Assembly: GCA_001516055.1 (NCBI GenBank)
Contig: LOEZ01000070.1
Location: forward strand, 1 to 32,970
Length of the DNA stretch: 32,970 nt
Reading direction: 5' to 3'
Origin: Gracilibacter sp. BRH_c7a
GTDB lineage: Bacteria > Bacillota > Desulfitobacteriia > Desulfitobacteriales > Syntrophobotulaceae
The position numbers and the translations under genes were made by a program. Shown here piece by piece: positions 31,475 to 32,970 of this stretch. Numbering within the stretch: position 1 is the first letter of the stretch; every line of letters starts with the position of its first letter. A model generated the notes under the pieces. The model was not told where the DNA came from. It saw only the letters and a program-made list of their open reading frames with translations, and ran no database searches.

Positions 31475-31765
31475 ATGAAGATTTCTACAATAATGTATAT
31501 CTATCGTGTAGCAGATATGGTAATAATGATTTTACAGTGGTTGATTATTATCCGCAGTATTTTATCTTGGTTCCCTCATTCTACTGGTAATTTTATTATC
31601 AGAACAATTTACGAGATAACTGAACCTATACTTAGACCTTTTAGATCGATACGTATCGGTGGCATGATTGACTTCTCACCATTGTTTGCCATCCTGGCAC
31701 TTATTCTTTTCAGGTCGTTTGTTCTTGGTCCATTATTTGGCGGCATCGCGAGTCTCTTATACTAG
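31475..31765 (+). CDS. YggT/YlmG membrane protein
   Basis: A 96-residue YGGT-family protein with two hydrophobic regions: ~7-30, ending in the typical IIRSILSWFP, and ~66-90, preceded by EPILRPFRSI and DFSPLFAILAL. The family is linked genetically to division and to thylakoid or membrane organisation, and its mechanism is unresolved. The ribosome binding site GGGAGG ends only 2 nt before ATG 31475, tighter than usual. The next in-frame ATG, 31493, is 20 nt away, so 31475 is kept with some doubt. It lies between sepF and ylmH as in B. subtilis. Confidence 0.92.
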   Translation: MKISTIMYIYRVADMVIMILQWLIIIRSILSWFPHSTGNFIIRTIYEITEPILRPFRSIRIGGMIDFSPLFAILALILFRSFVLGPLFGGIASLLY

Positions 31766-31768
31766 GAC

Positions 31769-32554
31769 ATGTTTAACCGTAATAGCATCGGTTATTGGAC
31801 CGATAAAGATAAAAGGATGGAAGCAGCTCATCTGCTTGATCTTTGTAACAGTGTTGTTGAGAGTAAAGAGAGAATGGTGACACCATTTTTATCTCTTGGG
31901 ATATCCTCTTGGCTAAAAGATGTACTTCAGGGAAGTTCAGTTAATTTTTTGGCGTGGGGTGGATTTGAAAACTCGGAAAGAGTTAGATTTGTACTAACAA
32001 CGGAGCCAGAAAACCTTTATTGTGAACAGGCTCAGATTGTTCTTCTTCAGGCAATCTCCAGTGAAAAGACAAAGAAGCTTGGTCATCGAAGCATTTTAGG
32101 GTCATTAATGTCACTTGGCTTGGAAAGGGAAGTAATTGGTGATATCCGTCAAAGTGAAGAGGGATTTATAATCGCTGTTACTGATCAGATTAAGCAATAT
32201 ATCTTACAAAACTGGCATAGTGCAGGATCAGAAAAAATTAACGTAGAGATTTGTAAGGAAGCTGTAAATATACTACCTGTCTCAGGAGTAGAGAAAAGGA
32301 TAATATCAGCTTCTTTTCGTTTAGATGCTTTAGTGGCTGCCAGTTTTGGACTCTCCAGAGGTTTAGTTCAAGAGAAGATTAGACAGGTGACTATCTTACT
32401 TAATGGACTAACCGCTCTTAAGCCGGATGCAGAAGTAAAGGTTGGAGATATTCTTTCCTGTAGGGGAGAAGGTAAAATAAAAATCTTAGATCAGGATGGG
32501 CAAACTCGCAAAGGAAAAAACGCTTGGAGGATATTTGTATATACTGACAATTAA
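31769..32554 (+). CDS. ylmH: YlmH, S4-domain RNA-binding protein
   Basis: A protein of 261 residues. The N-terminal ~180 residues form the YlmH domain (SERVRFVLTTEPENL; LGHRSILGSLMSLGLEREVIGDI), followed by an S4 RNA-binding domain (~185-245: RLDALVAASFGLSRGLVQEKI, VTILLNG, KVGDILSCRGEGKI). Family members bind ribosomes and have been linked to ribosome rescue, and the gene is widely conserved in the ylm locus. ATG 31769 follows yggT by 3 nt, with only a weak AGGA directly before it, so coupling to yggT translation is likely. In many Firmicutes divIVA follows; here the T-box region follows directly. Confidence 0.92.
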   Translation: MFNRNSIGYWTDKDKRMEAAHLLDLCNSVVESKERMVTPFLSLGISSWLKDVLQGSSVNFLAWGGFENSERVRFVLTTEPENLYCEQAQIVLLQAISSEKTKKLGHRSILGSLMSLGLEREVIGDIRQSEEGFIIAVTDQIKQYILQNWHSAGSEKINVEICKEAVNILPVSGVEKRIISASFRLDALVAASFGLSRGLVQEKIRQVTILLNGLTALKPDAEVKVGDILSCRGEGKIKILDQDGQTRKGKNAWRIFVYTDN

Positions 32555-32635
32555 AAGATGGACTTTTCTTTTCTATCAACTTTATATATAATACTAATAT
32601 GGTTTTATGAAAAGTATATTGGTTTAATATTATGA

Positions 32636-32903
32636 TGAGGAAGATATCTGCCTTAAAACTCTTAACAGCGAACAGGATGCGGTGGAAGCCTGGAAGTGTA
32701 TGGTAGAATATTATCACCTCGGAGTGATTTGCTGAACAGTAGAATATCAAACCCATGGTATTCTCATAGTAGGCCGATCCGGTTAGTTCCCGTTAAAAAA
32801 CTAAAAGTGGTTTAATGCATATCTCAACTACGAAGAGAATTCATTAAACAATGAAGGTGGTACCGCGATTAATATTCGTCCTTAAACATAAGGGCGTTTT
32901 TTT
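32636..32903 (+). ncRNA. T-box riboswitch leader, isoleucine specifier (likely for ileS)
   Basis: The T-box sequence GAAGGTGGTACCGCG (32853-32867) contains the TGGT bulge that pairs with an ACCA tRNA end. In stem I, GAGG (32637-32640) pairs with CCTC (32717-32720) and CTGCC (32648-32652) with GGTAG (32702-32706). The internal loop between them has ATC (32713-32715) followed by A, exactly where the specifier codon sits, so tRNA-Ile is the expected ligand. The apical part (CAGG-ATGCGGTGGAAG-CCTG) resembles known stem I ends. The terminator is CGTCCTT (32877-32883) with AAGGGCG (32890-32896), then seven T. The regulated gene, by convention ileS, lies beyond the window. No clear promoter was found, though TATTAT (32628-32633) may be its -10 box. 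Confidence 0.9.
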
Positions 32904-32906
32904 GAC

Positions 32907-32970
32907 GTCCACGGATGGACTAATGCCGCGGTGCCATGGATGGCAAGGAGCGGCAAGTCCACGGATGGAC
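32907..32970 (+). repeat. GC-rich palindromic repeat cluster with 25-bp period (runs off window)
   Basis: GTCCACGGATGGAC occurs at 32907-32920 and again at 32957-32970, the last base of the window. Between them, TGCCGC (32924-32929) pairs with GCGGCA (32950-32955) around an inner TGCCATGGATGGCA (32932-32945). The core CCAYGGATGG recurs at 32909, 32934 and 32959, exactly 25 bp apart. Each copy folds as a 5-bp stem with a four-base YGGA loop. The GC content contrasts with the AT-rich neighbourhood. I cannot name the family, and the right border is unseen. Confidence 0.75.

Noticed and set aside
32907-32970. CRISPR array at the right edge
   Set aside because: The repeat units are 10-14 bp palindromes 25 bp apart with related, nested sequences between them, not identical repeats with unique spacers.

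Overview
The window is an AT-rich chromosomal segment from an endospore-forming Firmicute of the class Clostridia, most like the Peptococcaceae/Desulfitobacteriaceae group. The assignment rests on gene order (mraZ-rsmH-ftsL-spoVD-murE-murF-mraY-murD-spoVE-murG-murB-murA-ftsQ-sbp-ftsZ-spoIIGA-sigE-sigG-ylmC-pgeF ... yggS-sepF-yggT-ylmH), on the spore-specific sigma factors, and on anaerobe-style genes (2[4Fe-4S] ferredoxin, DUF1858 redox-disulfide protein). Every gene I accept is on the + strand. Non-ATG starts are frequent, and most have convincing Shine-Dalgarno (SD) sites.

Layout. (1) 1-6230, mixed housekeeping genes: a ferredoxin, a PerR-type peroxide regulator with its own promoter and Per box, a large membrane protein whose extracytoplasmic part looks like a decayed glycoside hydrolase family 2 enzyme, a small DUF1858 protein, a patatin-like phospholipase and MetX. 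Most are separated by clear intrinsic terminators. (2) 6240-23145, the division and cell wall (dcw) cluster. It encodes the cytoplasmic route from UDP-GlcNAc to lipid II (MurA, B, D, E, F, MraY, MurG), the septal synthase pair SpoVD/SpoVE (PBP2 and SEDS types), FtsL and FtsQ/DivIB, the small basic protein Sbp, and FtsZ. MurE carries the meso-diaminopimelate signature. No ftsA lies between ftsQ and ftsZ. (3) 23150-25770, the spoIIGA-sigE-sigG sporulation block. (4) 25860-32555, the ylm region (ylmC, pgeF, yggS, sepF, yggT, ylmH), interrupted by a PhoP/PhoR-like two-component system and an HlyD-type membrane protein. (5) 32600-32970, an isoleucine-type T-box leader (specifier ATC) that probably controls ileS beyond the window, followed at once by a GC-rich palindromic repeat running off the end.

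The genes together build and constrict the septum in vegetative growth and rebuild a modified wall during sporulation. SigE is made as a pro-protein, cleaved by SpoIIGA, and followed by the forespore factor SigG.

The least ordinary features are non-coding. Three SD sites (metX, spoVD, ylmC) are buried in the 3' arm of a hairpin directly before the start codon. Two promoters (DUF1858 gene, mraY) have a perfect palindrome inside the -35/-10 spacer. Three 10-bp MraZ-type boxes precede mraZ. Structured intergenic segments lie between spoVD and murE and between murG and murB. Hairpins with a shared CCAYGGATGG core recur every 25 bp at the right edge. I did not find a clearly new multi-gene system. 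These regulatory structures and the GH2-like membrane fusion are the best leads.
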